Below, one piece after another: positions 50,436-58,263 of a stretch of DNA of 64,000 nucleotides. The position numbers and the translations under genes were made by a program. The DNA lies in the NCBI GenBank assembly GCA_017464765.1, contig JAFTYK010000038.1, positions 22,963 to 86,962 on the forward strand, written 5' to 3'. The DNA comes from Ruminococcus sp. (lineage in GTDB: Bacteria > Bacillota > Clostridia > Oscillospirales > Acutalibacteraceae). Below the pieces are notes generated by a model. That model had not been told where the DNA came from, made no database searches, and saw nothing but the letters and a program-made list of their open reading frames with translations. Each line of letters begins with the position of its first letter. The first letter of the stretch is position 1.

Positions 50436-53378
50436 TTACCATGTTTTTACTAAATTGTGACCACTTGTGTCGGTTTGTTCTACAGGATAATAGCGCACCT
50501 CACCGCCGCTATAGCTTATGTCGGTCGTCTGCGCTGAGCCATTTGTGAAAATAAGATAGGTAGCATCGCTTGGCACTGAGAATGTATACATAACCTGATT
50601 ATAGTCGTTAGGTCCTATATTTGTCATCGCCTTGCCCGGCCACGAAACCATATTTTTATTATCATTGCTCCAGTAGTAGCAGTAGATAGTGCCACTCCAG
50701 TTAAACGAATTTGTGAATGTTACTGTGTTATTTTTGACAGGCTGAGTCGGCTGTTCTGTCGGCGCCTGAGTAGGCTCCTGCGTTGGTGGGATATACTCAA
50801 TAACCTTGCCTGCCATTTCGCAGTCAGTATACCCTGCAAGGAAGCGTTGGATATGTGTCGCATCAAAGATGTTGACAATACCATCAAGGTCGCAGTCAGC
50901 AAGGTTTTTGTTTATCTCATCGTCGGTCAGATACTGTGCGATATAACGCTGGATATGTGTAACGTCAAAGATATTTGCAACACCGTCAATATCCGCATCG
51001 CCGTAGATTTTGTCGATTACCTTGTACGATATGGTCTTTTCGGCATAGCTCTTATTAATATCAGTTGATGAAACTGTTATAGTATACTCGCCTGCTTTTG
51101 CAGGGATGTATGAGAAGTCTATCTCGCTGACTTTATCAGTTGTATTGTATTTAGTAGCTCTTACAGTTTTACTGTGCACTGTTTTGCCGTCTTTGTCTTT
51201 TACTTCAAACAGATACTCACTGCGTTTGCCTGCATACGAAATAATACCTTCATATTTTGTCTTTGCGTAAAACTGTGCGTTCTCGCCGACAAAGTTTATA
51301 TCGGATAAGTTCTCAAATATATTGAACTCGAAAGGTTTGTCGACAATGGTAACTTCCTTCTCCAAAGCAATCTTGTCACCAGCCTGGTCATAAACCTCGA
51401 CGGTTAGCTTGTAGTCGCCTTCTTTCAGGAAAGTAAAACTCCTGTCTACAGCATCGAAAAGCACGTATCTTTTCTCGCCTGTGCTCAAATCCTCTGATGT
51501 ATACTGTATGTTATATGGCTCATAACCGCCCACGATGTCTGTCTTGAAGAAAAATCTTGACAGCACGTCAGGCTCTTCGTCTTCAAATCCGAAATCTGTT
51601 ATTGTCAGCTTTTCTCTGACTCCCTGAGTGCGGTAGGAGCTGAGTCTGTCAGATGCTTTGTAGTATTCACCATTGTTATCGTCACAGTTGCCCTGATCAT
51701 CAGTAAAGTAGAGCATCATATCGCCCTCAGCATCTTTTACTACATATTTATGTGTGGCACCAATACGCTCAAAGTTTTCGTCCATCTGTGCTTGTTGCCA
51801 CTCGCCGTCGCCTATCTTGTAGTTTAAAGTCGGATTATCGTAGCCGACATAGTAGACAACTTTGTTTGTATTTGTGGTAGCCTTAATATCATACGATACA
51901 CTACTGCCGTCTACCGTGTATGGCAGGTTGTTTTCCACCTCGTAAACTGTGCCTGTGAGCTCGTTTACAATTCTTACATCTTTAACGATAAGTGGGTTTC
52001 CATCTTCTTTTGTATCCTTAAACTCTACACTCCAGTTGTAGTTCTCAAAATCCTCGTATGTAAAGTCAGGTACGATATTATCAAGCGGACAAACAAATGT
52101 GCCGTCACACGCGACATCTGTGCCATCAAATGCGCCTTCGTTAACCTCATTTTTATATCCGCCACCTGCGCCGTAGAACATCTCCCAGGACTGGACTGTA
52201 CCGTCCTTTTCAGCGGTAAAAACAACCTCGTGCTGAGTACGCTTTGCGGTATTTAAGGTGTACTCTATATATATATCAGACAACTCATTATAATCTCTTA
52301 CTGTAATAGTTCTGAGAGCGCTGAATATCGGCATTCTGTAACCTTCATAGCCCTCAACAGTCGATACCTTATTGAGCGCATCGTACGCAACCCATACAAA
52401 GCCGTCATTACAGTAGTCAGGGCTGTATGAATTGACTACCTTGAACGCGCCCATCTCGCCTGCGTCTACTTTGTCATTGTTATTTACATCAATCCAGATA
52501 TCATCGTTGTAGCCAACGATAGCCATCGCATGTGCGCCATATACTCCATCACACGCAATAACGCATTCCTCTCCCGAAAAACTATCGTTTGCAGGAGCAT
52601 CAACGCTTGTTTTCAGATTACTGTACAGCCAACTGCTCACATAGGTTGAGTAGCCAACTATTTTATTATTATTAAGCTGAGTTTTTATGTCGAGCAAATC
52701 GGGGTCATCAGGTGAGGTGATTTGCTTGTCATCTACACCAACATCATCATATTCGGTGTAGTCCTTGAGTCTTACTCTGATACCTTCGCGCCATACACCC
52801 TCGTCTGCATGCCAGTCCATACAGTCCTGGTCGCTATATGGCACCTCGCTCATAGTAGGCGCGCCATAGTGTTGTAAAAATCTGTAGTTACGACTATGGT
52901 CGGTACCGTCATTTGCACCGGCATTTACAAAATTATAAACGATCTGCGGAGAGCGCGTATTTTCGTATGTTGCTTCTACATCGAGATTTTTATTCACTTC
53001 GTAAGAAAACTGATAGTAAACAGCCGAAAACGTCGCACAAGAACCAAGTCCCCCCTGATTACCAACAGGTGGAAAATACTTTGATTTACTCAGGTCTACG
53101 CTCTTTGGCAAGGCTTCATCTGCGGTTGCCGCAGCATTTGTTTGTGCGACACTCGATTTAGCTCGCTTGGCAGAGCTTTCTATGGTATCGTCAGCTCTTT
53201 TTTCACCTGCAGGACCAATAATGCGGTAGTAGTCGCCGTCTTTATACATAGTAAAGGTGTCGTTTTGCAAAACCACATCTTTGCTGGTTACCTGTGCAGT
53301 TATGGCAACAGATGTTGCCGACACCATAATAAGCACAGCCAGTATAAATGACAGCAATTTTGTGTTAATGTTTTTCAT
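50436..53378 (-). CDS. Secreted papain-like protease with dockerin and starch-binding module
   Basis: 980 residues. Signal peptide (1-29). C1A peptidase domain (about 88-350) with C114 in NQGGLGSCATFSA, H283 in GAHAMAIVGYND and N316 in VVNSYSPDY. Then come beta-rich domains (350-785) with a starch/CBM-like PTLNYKIGDGEWQ segment. An internal type I dockerin (about 787-861) has GDADIDGVANIFDVTHIQRY and DCDLDGIVNIFDATHIQRF. A PT-rich linker leads to a C-terminal CBM26-like module (about 883-980; NWSGTIYCYYW, WPGKAM, YLIFTNGSAQTTD). The enzyme should sit on a cohesin scaffold and on starch at once, perhaps attacking protein that encases starch granules. A long structured leader precedes it. Confidence 0.9.
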   Translation of the reverse strand: MKNINTKLLSFILAVLIMVSATSVAITAQVTSKDVVLQNDTFTMYKDGDYYRIIGPAGEKRADDTIESSAKRAKSSVAQTNAAATADEALPKSVDLSKSKYFPPVGNQGGLGSCATFSAVYYQFSYEVNKNLDVEATYENTRSPQIVYNFVNAGANDGTDHSRNYRFLQHYGAPTMSEVPYSDQDCMDWHADEGVWREGIRVRLKDYTEYDDVGVDDKQITSPDDPDLLDIKTQLNNNKIVGYSTYVSSWLYSNLKTSVDAPANDSFSGEECVIACDGVYGAHAMAIVGYNDDIWIDVNNNDKVDAGEMGAFKVVNSYSPDYCNDGFVWVAYDALNKVSTVEGYEGYRMPIFSALRTITVRDYNELSDIYIEYTLNTAKRTQHEVVFTAEKDGTVQSWEMFYGAGGGYKNEVNEGAFDGTDVACDGTFVCPLDNIVPDFTYEDFENYNWSVEFKDTKEDGNPLIVKDVRIVNELTGTVYEVENNLPYTVDGSSVSYDIKATTNTNKVVYYVGYDNPTLNYKIGDGEWQQAQMDENFERIGATHKYVVKDAEGDMMLYFTDDQGNCDDNNGEYYKASDRLSSYRTQGVREKLTITDFGFEDEEPDVLSRFFFKTDIVGGYEPYNIQYTSEDLSTGEKRYVLFDAVDRSFTFLKEGDYKLTVEVYDQAGDKIALEKEVTIVDKPFEFNIFENLSDINFVGENAQFYAKTKYEGIISYAGKRSEYLFEVKDKDGKTVHSKTVRATKYNTTDKVSEIDFSYIPAKAGEYTITVSSTDINKSYAEKTISYKVIDKIYGDADIDGVANIFDVTHIQRYIAQYLTDDEINKNLADCDLDGIVNIFDATHIQRFLAGYTDCEMAGKVIEYIPPTQEPTQAPTEQPTQPVKNNTVTFTNSFNWSGTIYCYYWSNDNKNMVSWPGKAMTNIGPNDYNQVMYTFSVPSDATYLIFTNGSAQTTDISYSGGEVRYYPVEQTDTSGHNLVKTW

Positions 53379-53395
53379 GTTAAAATCCTCCTAAT

Positions 53396-53560
53396 AAAAA
53401 AGTGCGCAAGCAGAGCCTACGCACCGAAAAACGCATGCCCTATTGCTGCGACACAATTTTCACGTACTACAAGTATGCGAAAAAAGAGCATCTGCATTTT
53501 TACCAATAGATAAAATGCACATACTTGTACAATTTACACGCAAAAATTAAATTGTGTCTC
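53396..53560 (-). promoter_or_regulatory. Structured leader RNA with intrinsic terminator before the protease gene
   Basis: On the minus strand the transcript begins about at P1, GACACAATTT (53558-53549) pairing with AAATTGTGTC (53459-53450). Inside, TACAAGTATG (53529-53520) pairs with CATACTTGTA (53477-53468), and TGCATTTT (53519-53512) with AAAATGCA (53500-53493). A small CGCA/TGCG hairpin follows (53450-53432), then a terminator, GTGCGTAGGC...GCTTGCGCAC (53424-53402), with TTTTTT, directly before AGGAGG. This is riboswitch or attenuator architecture; I could not match it to a known class. Confidence 0.65.
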
Positions 53561-53566
53561 AGTTAC

Positions 53567-53595
53567 AATGTACCATACCCTTTATGGTTTGTAAA
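53567..53595 (-). promoter_or_regulatory. Promoter of the protease leader
   Basis: Minus strand TTTACA (53595-53590), 17-bp spacer, TACATT (53572-53567) with TGG before it (extended -10). Confidence 0.75.
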
Positions 53596-53607
53596 CAAAA
53601 ATTAAAT

Positions 53608-53770
53608 CGCAAGGCTACGGTGGCTTAGCACATTAATATCAAGCCTCGTTTGCCTGCGCTATTCCTCGTATAACTCCTACTCGCTGACCACCCGCCAGGC
53701 ACCTTGTGCCTTTTGGGCGGTCCCGACTCGCCCGTCGTTATCCGAGGGCTACGGACCTCGGACGCTTTAT
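53608..53770. other. GC-rich folded intergenic segment
   Basis: About 160 bases with much higher GC than the flanks, carrying the inverted repeats GGCAC/GTGCC (53698-53710), GGGCG/CGCCC (53715-53733) and CCGAG/CTCGG (53742-53761). No gene is supported. It lies upstream of the Na/Pi symporter gene. Origin unknown; see findings. Confidence 0.45.
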
Positions 53771-53877
53771 TTAACATAGATTTAACATTTCTCACTCTTT
53801 TATTTAACACAGACTTGTCATAATGATAATGTTGATTACAAAAATTTAACTTTTTCTATCTAAAGGTAGGTATCGCT

Positions 53878-55641
53878 ATGTCAATCATCAACATTATTAT
53901 GCTGTTCGGTGGACTTGCATTCTTCCTCTACGGCATGAACGTTATGAGTTCCGGTCTTGAGAAAATGGCGGGTGGCAAACTCGAAACAGCCCTTTCGAAA
54001 ATGACTGACAATCTGTTCAAGAGTATGCTCCTTGGTGCAGGTATCACTATTGCTATTCAGTCATCTTCTGCTTTGACTGTAATGCTTGTTGGTCTTGTAA
54101 ACTCAGGTATCATGAAGCTTGGTCAGACCATCGGCGTTATCATGGGTTCCAATATTGGTACAACTCTCACCGCATGGATTACTTCACTTGCAGGCATTGA
54201 AAGTGATAACATCTGGATGAGTTTACTTAAACCTGCAAACTTCTCGCTCGTATTTGCGTTTGTCGGCATTATTATGATTATGATGTCCAAAAAGCAACAG
54301 AAAAAGGACATCGGATCAATCTTAGTCGGATTTGCTGTACTTATGTATGGTATGAAGCTTATGGGCGATGCTATGGAACCACTTTCTGAAATGCCTGAGT
54401 TCCAGGAAATACTCGTTGCATTCAACAACCCTATTTTAGGTGTACTCGTCGGTGCAGCGTTCACGGGTATTATTCAGAGTTCAGCTGCATCTGTCGCTAT
54501 ACTCCAATCATTTGCTATGACAGGCTCTGTTACATATGGTATGGCTATTCCTATCATTATGGGTCAGAATATCGGTACTTGCGTTACAGCACTTATTTCT
54601 TCCATTGGCGTTTCTAAGAACGCTAAAAAAGTTTCTGTTGTACATATATCATTCAACATTCTTGGTACTGTTGCTTGCCTTTCGCTCTTCTACTTAGTTG
54701 ATGCATTTGTGAACTTCGCATTTGTTAATAATCCTATCAATGCTGCGGGTATCGCGCTCGTTCACTCTATCTTCAATCTCGTTACAACTGTTATGCTTAT
54801 GCCGTTCTGCAAACAGCTTGAGAAGATCGCTAACTTCATCATCAAGGACGACAAAACAGAACGCGAGAATACTCTCGACGTACTCGACGACAGACTCTAC
54901 GCTATGCCTGCTTTCGCTATTTCAAAGTGTACAGCTATCACAATCGAAATGGCTCAGCTCGCTAATGACAATATCAACCGTGCTATCGCACTGATGAAAA
55001 ACTACGACCAAAAGATGGTCGAAAAGGTTATTGAAACCGAAGAACTCATTGATAATTATGAGGACAAGCTCGGCAACTACTTAATCAAGCTTTCAAACGC
55101 TAACTTAACCGAAGATGAAAACTGGCAGGTCACAAAGCTACTCCACACAATCGGTGACTTCGAGCGTATTGGTGACCACGCTATAAATCTACTCGACACA
55201 GCTCAGGAGCTTCACGATAAAAACATTTCATTCTCTGCCGAAACAACTCGCGAAATCGACGTTATTACAGAAGCTCTTTCAGAAATCCTCTATCTCACAA
55301 CCGAGGCGTTCTCAGAGGGCGACATCGAACGTGCAAAGCTTGTTGAACCACTCGAAGAAGTTATCGATGAACTCGTGCTTCAGGCAAGAGCAAAACACAC
55401 AAAACGTATCCAGCAGGGTAACTCTCCGATGGTACTGGGCTTTATTCTTACAGACCTTCTCACAAACTACGAGCGAGTTTCCGACCACTGCTCAAACGTT
55501 GCGGTTGTACTTATCGAAATCGACTCAAAACAGCTCGGTACTCACCAGTACCTTGACAGATTAAAGAGTGCTGATAACATAGCGTTCGCTGACACATACA
55601 ACGAATACTTGAGCCGTTATCAGATTACTTCTGACGTATAA
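53878..55641 (+). CDS. Na+/phosphate cotransporter with PhoU-like domain
   Basis: 587 residues. Eight or nine membrane segments with the two repeated NptA/PNaS signatures (IAIQSSSALTVMLVGLVNSG and TGIIQSSAASVAILQSFA, both QSS), GSNIGTTLTAW and GQNIGTCVTAL. Residues about 350-560 form a PhoU-like helical bundle (DFERIGDHAINLLD, YERVSDHCSNVAVVL). It takes up phosphate, or exports it, driven by sodium. AAAGGTAGG precedes the ATG. Confidence 0.93.
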   Translation: MSIINIIMLFGGLAFFLYGMNVMSSGLEKMAGGKLETALSKMTDNLFKSMLLGAGITIAIQSSSALTVMLVGLVNSGIMKLGQTIGVIMGSNIGTTLTAWITSLAGIESDNIWMSLLKPANFSLVFAFVGIIMIMMSKKQQKKDIGSILVGFAVLMYGMKLMGDAMEPLSEMPEFQEILVAFNNPILGVLVGAAFTGIIQSSAASVAILQSFAMTGSVTYGMAIPIIMGQNIGTCVTALISSIGVSKNAKKVSVVHISFNILGTVACLSLFYLVDAFVNFAFVNNPINAAGIALVHSIFNLVTTVMLMPFCKQLEKIANFIIKDDKTERENTLDVLDDRLYAMPAFAISKCTAITIEMAQLANDNINRAIALMKNYDQKMVEKVIETEELIDNYEDKLGNYLIKLSNANLTEDENWQVTKLLHTIGDFERIGDHAINLLDTAQELHDKNISFSAETTREIDVITEALSEILYLTTEAFSEGDIERAKLVEPLEEVIDELVLQARAKHTKRIQQGNSPMVLGFILTDLLTNYERVSDHCSNVAVVLIEIDSKQLGTHQYLDRLKSADNIAFADTYNEYLSRYQITSDV

Positions 55642-55654
55642 TATGTTCACATAC

Positions 55655-55679
55655 ACCCGATGGATAACTTCCATCGGGT
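55655..55679 (+). terminator. Terminator of the Na/Pi symporter gene
   Basis: ACCCGATGG/CCATCGGGT stem, then TTTTCTTC. Confidence 0.85.
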
Positions 55680-55709
55680 TTTCTTCTGCACTAAACATTA
55701 AAATTTATG

Positions 55710-55738
55710 TTGATTATCCGTAAAATTTATTTTATACT
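55710..55738 (+). promoter_or_regulatory. Promoter of the 117-residue protein gene
   Basis: TTGATT (55710-55715), 17-bp spacer, TATACT (55733-55738). Confidence 0.75.
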
Positions 55739-55768
55739 TAATCTATAAAAACTAAAGGAGTGGCAAAA

Positions 55769-56122
55769 ATGAACTACAACCATATCTTAGACAGCAGTAA
55801 CAGTGCATACGAATCTAAATTTGAAATCGACTATAAAAACGACAAAGCACTGACTATTCTGTTTGAAAAAGAGAACATTGTACTAACAGCCGACTCACAC
55901 GGGAATGCCACTTTTGAAAATACAGACGGTACAAAAATCCTCAGCGGCAAAGCTGAATGCAGTCGTATTTTCAGCGAAATCTACTGCAAAGTTCAGGACA
56001 ACGTAATCACCGTGAGATTTCCTGTTATGAAGACTATTGACCACTACCCTAACTGCGACGGCGAGTATGACCGCTACAGCGAAGTTATTGTAGACAACAT
56101 TCTCATCACCTGTCCTGTATAA
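55769..56122 (+). CDS. Small protein of unknown function
   Basis: 117 residues, soluble, predicted mostly beta (FEIDYKNDKALTILF, NIVLTADSHGNATFE). No motif known to me. The ATG at 55769 is preceded by AAAGGAG at 8 bases, while a GTG nine bases earlier overlaps that site. Own promoter and a following terminator make it a single-gene unit. Confidence 0.75.
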   Translation: MNYNHILDSSNSAYESKFEIDYKNDKALTILFEKENIVLTADSHGNATFENTDGTKILSGKAECSRIFSEIYCKVQDNVITVRFPVMKTIDHYPNCDGEYDRYSEVIVDNILITCPV

Positions 56123-56184
56123 AAGGCTATGCCTTACTACAAAAAAGCTTAATCGAATTGCGTTTTAATTAAAATATACAACGT

Positions 56185-56208
56185 AGGCGGAGCAGAAAGC
56201 TTCGCCTT
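56185..56208 (+). terminator. Terminator after the 117-residue protein gene
   Basis: AGGCGGAGC/GCTTCGCCT stem with AGAAA loop, then TTTTG. Confidence 0.75.
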
Positions 56209-56219
56209 TTGTTTTCCAA

Positions 56220-56248
56220 TTGAAGTAGCATTTGCTGTGTGGTATAAT
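56220..56248 (+). promoter_or_regulatory. Promoter of the Nudix gene
   Basis: TTGAAG (56220-56225), 17-bp spacer, TATAAT (56243-56248). Confidence 0.8.
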
Positions 56249-56277
56249 GCAACTAATAAGCTTAGTGAGATGATAAT

Positions 56278-56850
56278 ATGATAAATTTTACAACAGAAAC
56301 TATCAAAGAAGAACTACGAATAAGTCTTTTAGATAACGAATGGGAGTTTACATACACAGACCACGATAGAGAAATTGCAAGAGCGATTGTTTTCGATGAT
56401 GATGGATATTTGTACTTTGTCAGAGCCGAGCGTGACGATGATTTCGGCAAAGCAACACTCATTGAAACCTCAGGTGGTGGAGTCGAGAAAGGCGAAGCTT
56501 TAAACTCAGCTATTTTAAGAGAACTAAAAGAAGAGCTGGGGATAGAAGCAGAAATTCTGTGTAAAATCGGGGTGATTGACGACTACTACAACCTCATTCA
56601 CCGCCACAATATCAATAACTACTATCTGTGTAAGGCTATCGCCTTCAAAGAAAACAATCTCACTAAAGAAGAGATAGAGTGTTTCCACCTATCCACGCTG
56701 AAACTAAGCTACGAAGAGGCTTTAAGCGAATACGAAAAGCGTGCTAATACAAAAATCGGACGACTTATCGCAAATAGGGAACTGCCGATTTTAAAGCAGG
56801 CTAAAGCTATTTTAGATAACCTAGTTTTCAAATATCAAACACCAAACTGA
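56278..56850 (+). CDS. Nudix hydrolase
   Basis: 190 residues with a complete Nudix box GGGVEKGEALNSAILRELKEELGI (shown in part: GVEKGEALNSAILRELKEEL), i.e. GX5EX7REUXEEXGU. It hydrolyses a nucleoside diphosphate linked to another group; the substrate cannot be told. The N-terminal 40 residues and C-terminal helix are extra to the minimal fold. Single gene with its own promoter. Confidence 0.9.
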   Translation: MINFTTETIKEELRISLLDNEWEFTYTDHDREIARAIVFDDDGYLYFVRAERDDDFGKATLIETSGGGVEKGEALNSAILRELKEELGIEAEILCKIGVIDDYYNLIHRHNINNYYLCKAIAFKENNLTKEEIECFHLSTLKLSYEEALSEYEKRANTKIGRLIANRELPILKQAKAILDNLVFKYQTPN

Positions 56851-56930
56851 ACAGGTATATAATAACGAACAGACTGCGCCTTTGAGGGTGTAGCCTTTTC
56901 ATTTTTGTTTAGCTATAACCCCACAGTCAA

Positions 56931-56959
56931 TTGACTACTAATTTGAAATATGGTAGAAT
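56931..56959 (+). promoter_or_regulatory. Promoter of the membrane LuxR-type regulator
   Basis: TTGACT (56931-56936), 17-bp spacer, TAGAAT (56954-56959). The start is near 56966, giving a 130-base leader. Confidence 0.72.
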
Positions 56960-57024
56960 AAATTTCGATTATTTGCGGTTCCAAAGTTATTTTTATCAAC
57001 CTTGGGAACATTGTCATAATTGTG

Positions 57025-57095
57025 AAAAATCCCACTTTTTGAAAAGTGTGGGGTTTGGTGTGGGATTTCAAAGGCAGACACCTCCAAAGGAGTTT
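57025..57095 (+). promoter_or_regulatory. Leader hairpins that can mask the ribosome binding site
   Basis: AAATCCCAC can pair with GTGGGATTT about 22 bases on (57028-57070). CTCC-AAA-GGAG (57082-57092) pairs the only GGAG with a CTCC just before it. Confidence 0.5.
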
Positions 57096-57099
57096 ATAT

Positions 57100-58209
57100 A
57101 TGAAAAAATCATACTTCTCGATCGCTTCGGTCTTATTGTTGCTGTTCTCTCTTTGCGGTTGCGATACTATCGGAGCAAAAGCTACAAGCATGTCGATAAT
57201 ATATGCAGTTACAACAGTACTCTCTTTACTACTTTTAATAGGATATTGCTCCCTCTTAAAGGAAAAAGACACTTGGTTTATTACGCTATTTGCTTCTGTT
57301 TTTATAGTTAATGCAGGTTATTTTTCTCTATCTATATCATCTACACTGGAAGAAGCGTTGCTTGCGAATCGTATATCTTATCTGGGATCAGTTGTACTTC
57401 CACTAGCTATGCTTATGATTATAAAAGATGCTTGTAATATCAAGTATTACAAAGCTTTTATTGGTTGTCTTATAGCTGTAAGTATTGCTGTATTCATAAT
57501 TGCGGCAAGCCCGGGATATCTTGATATTTACTATAAAACAGTAACACTAGAAACGGTTAACGGTGTTTCGGTTTTAAATAAAGAATACGGTAGCTGGCAC
57601 TGTATTTACCTGTTCTATCTATTAGGCTACTTCGCCACTATGATAGCAACAATAACCTACGCAGTAATAAGAAGGAAGATAAACACAGGAATCAAAGCAA
57701 TCATTCTAGCTATTGCTGTTCTTGTGAACATTGGAGTTTGGCTACTTGAACAGCTTGTTAAAATCGACTTTGAGTTCTTATCTGTTTCATATATTGTCAG
57801 CGAGTTATTTTTAATTTCTATGTACTTGTTGGAACAGGAAAACGAATTCCTGCGTTCTAATGTCGAGCAAAAAGAAACTGTGACTGAACCGAAAGTGTTC
57901 GTTAATACACCTATTAGCAGGTCACTCAATACAGAAGCTAATATTATCGAAGAAAAGTCGTCAGATGACGCCATACTATCTGAACAATGCAAATACTTTG
58001 TAGAACAGTTATCTACGCTGACCGCAACAGAGAAAAATATTTATAATATGCATGTCGCTTGCAAAAGCACAAAGGAAATCCTGTTAGAGCTGAACATAAA
58101 AGAAAACACCCTGAAGTATCACAACAGAAACCTTTACTCAAAGCTTGGTGTGTCTTCTCGAAAAGAACTTAGAGAAATAGCTAACTCAATCAACAAAACA
58201 ACTGTATAA
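57100..58209 (+). CDS. Membrane-bound LuxR-type transcriptional regulator
   Basis: 369 residues. About eight hydrophobic segments (1-260) resemble the seven-helix N-terminal sensor modules of histidine kinases. A linker follows, and a C-terminal LuxR/GerE helix-turn-helix (about 305-369; LTATEKNIYNMHVACKSTKEILLELNIKENTLKYHNRNLYSKLG in overlapping segments). It probably senses a signal in the membrane and acts on DNA while tethered. ATG 57100 has AAAGGAG 7 bases upstream; longer in-frame starts lie inside the leader hairpin. It converges on the SGNH dockerin gene. Confidence 0.83.
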   Translation: MKKSYFSIASVLLLLFSLCGCDTIGAKATSMSIIYAVTTVLSLLLLIGYCSLLKEKDTWFITLFASVFIVNAGYFSLSISSTLEEALLANRISYLGSVVLPLAMLMIIKDACNIKYYKAFIGCLIAVSIAVFIIAASPGYLDIYYKTVTLETVNGVSVLNKEYGSWHCIYLFYLLGYFATMIATITYAVIRRKINTGIKAIILAIAVLVNIGVWLLEQLVKIDFEFLSVSYIVSELFLISMYLLEQENEFLRSNVEQKETVTEPKVFVNTPISRSLNTEANIIEEKSSDDAILSEQCKYFVEQLSTLTATEKNIYNMHVACKSTKEILLELNIKENTLKYHNRNLYSKLGVSSRKELREIANSINKTTV

Positions 58210-58212
58210 CTA

Positions 58213-58250
58213 AAAAAGACTGTATCCCGAAACTAGGATACAGTCTTTTT
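58213..58250. terminator. Bidirectional terminator
   Basis: AAAAAGACTGTATCC/GGATACAGTCTTTTT stem between the convergent regulator and dockerin genes. Confidence 0.88.
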
Positions 58251-58263
58251 ACTTTAAAGATAC

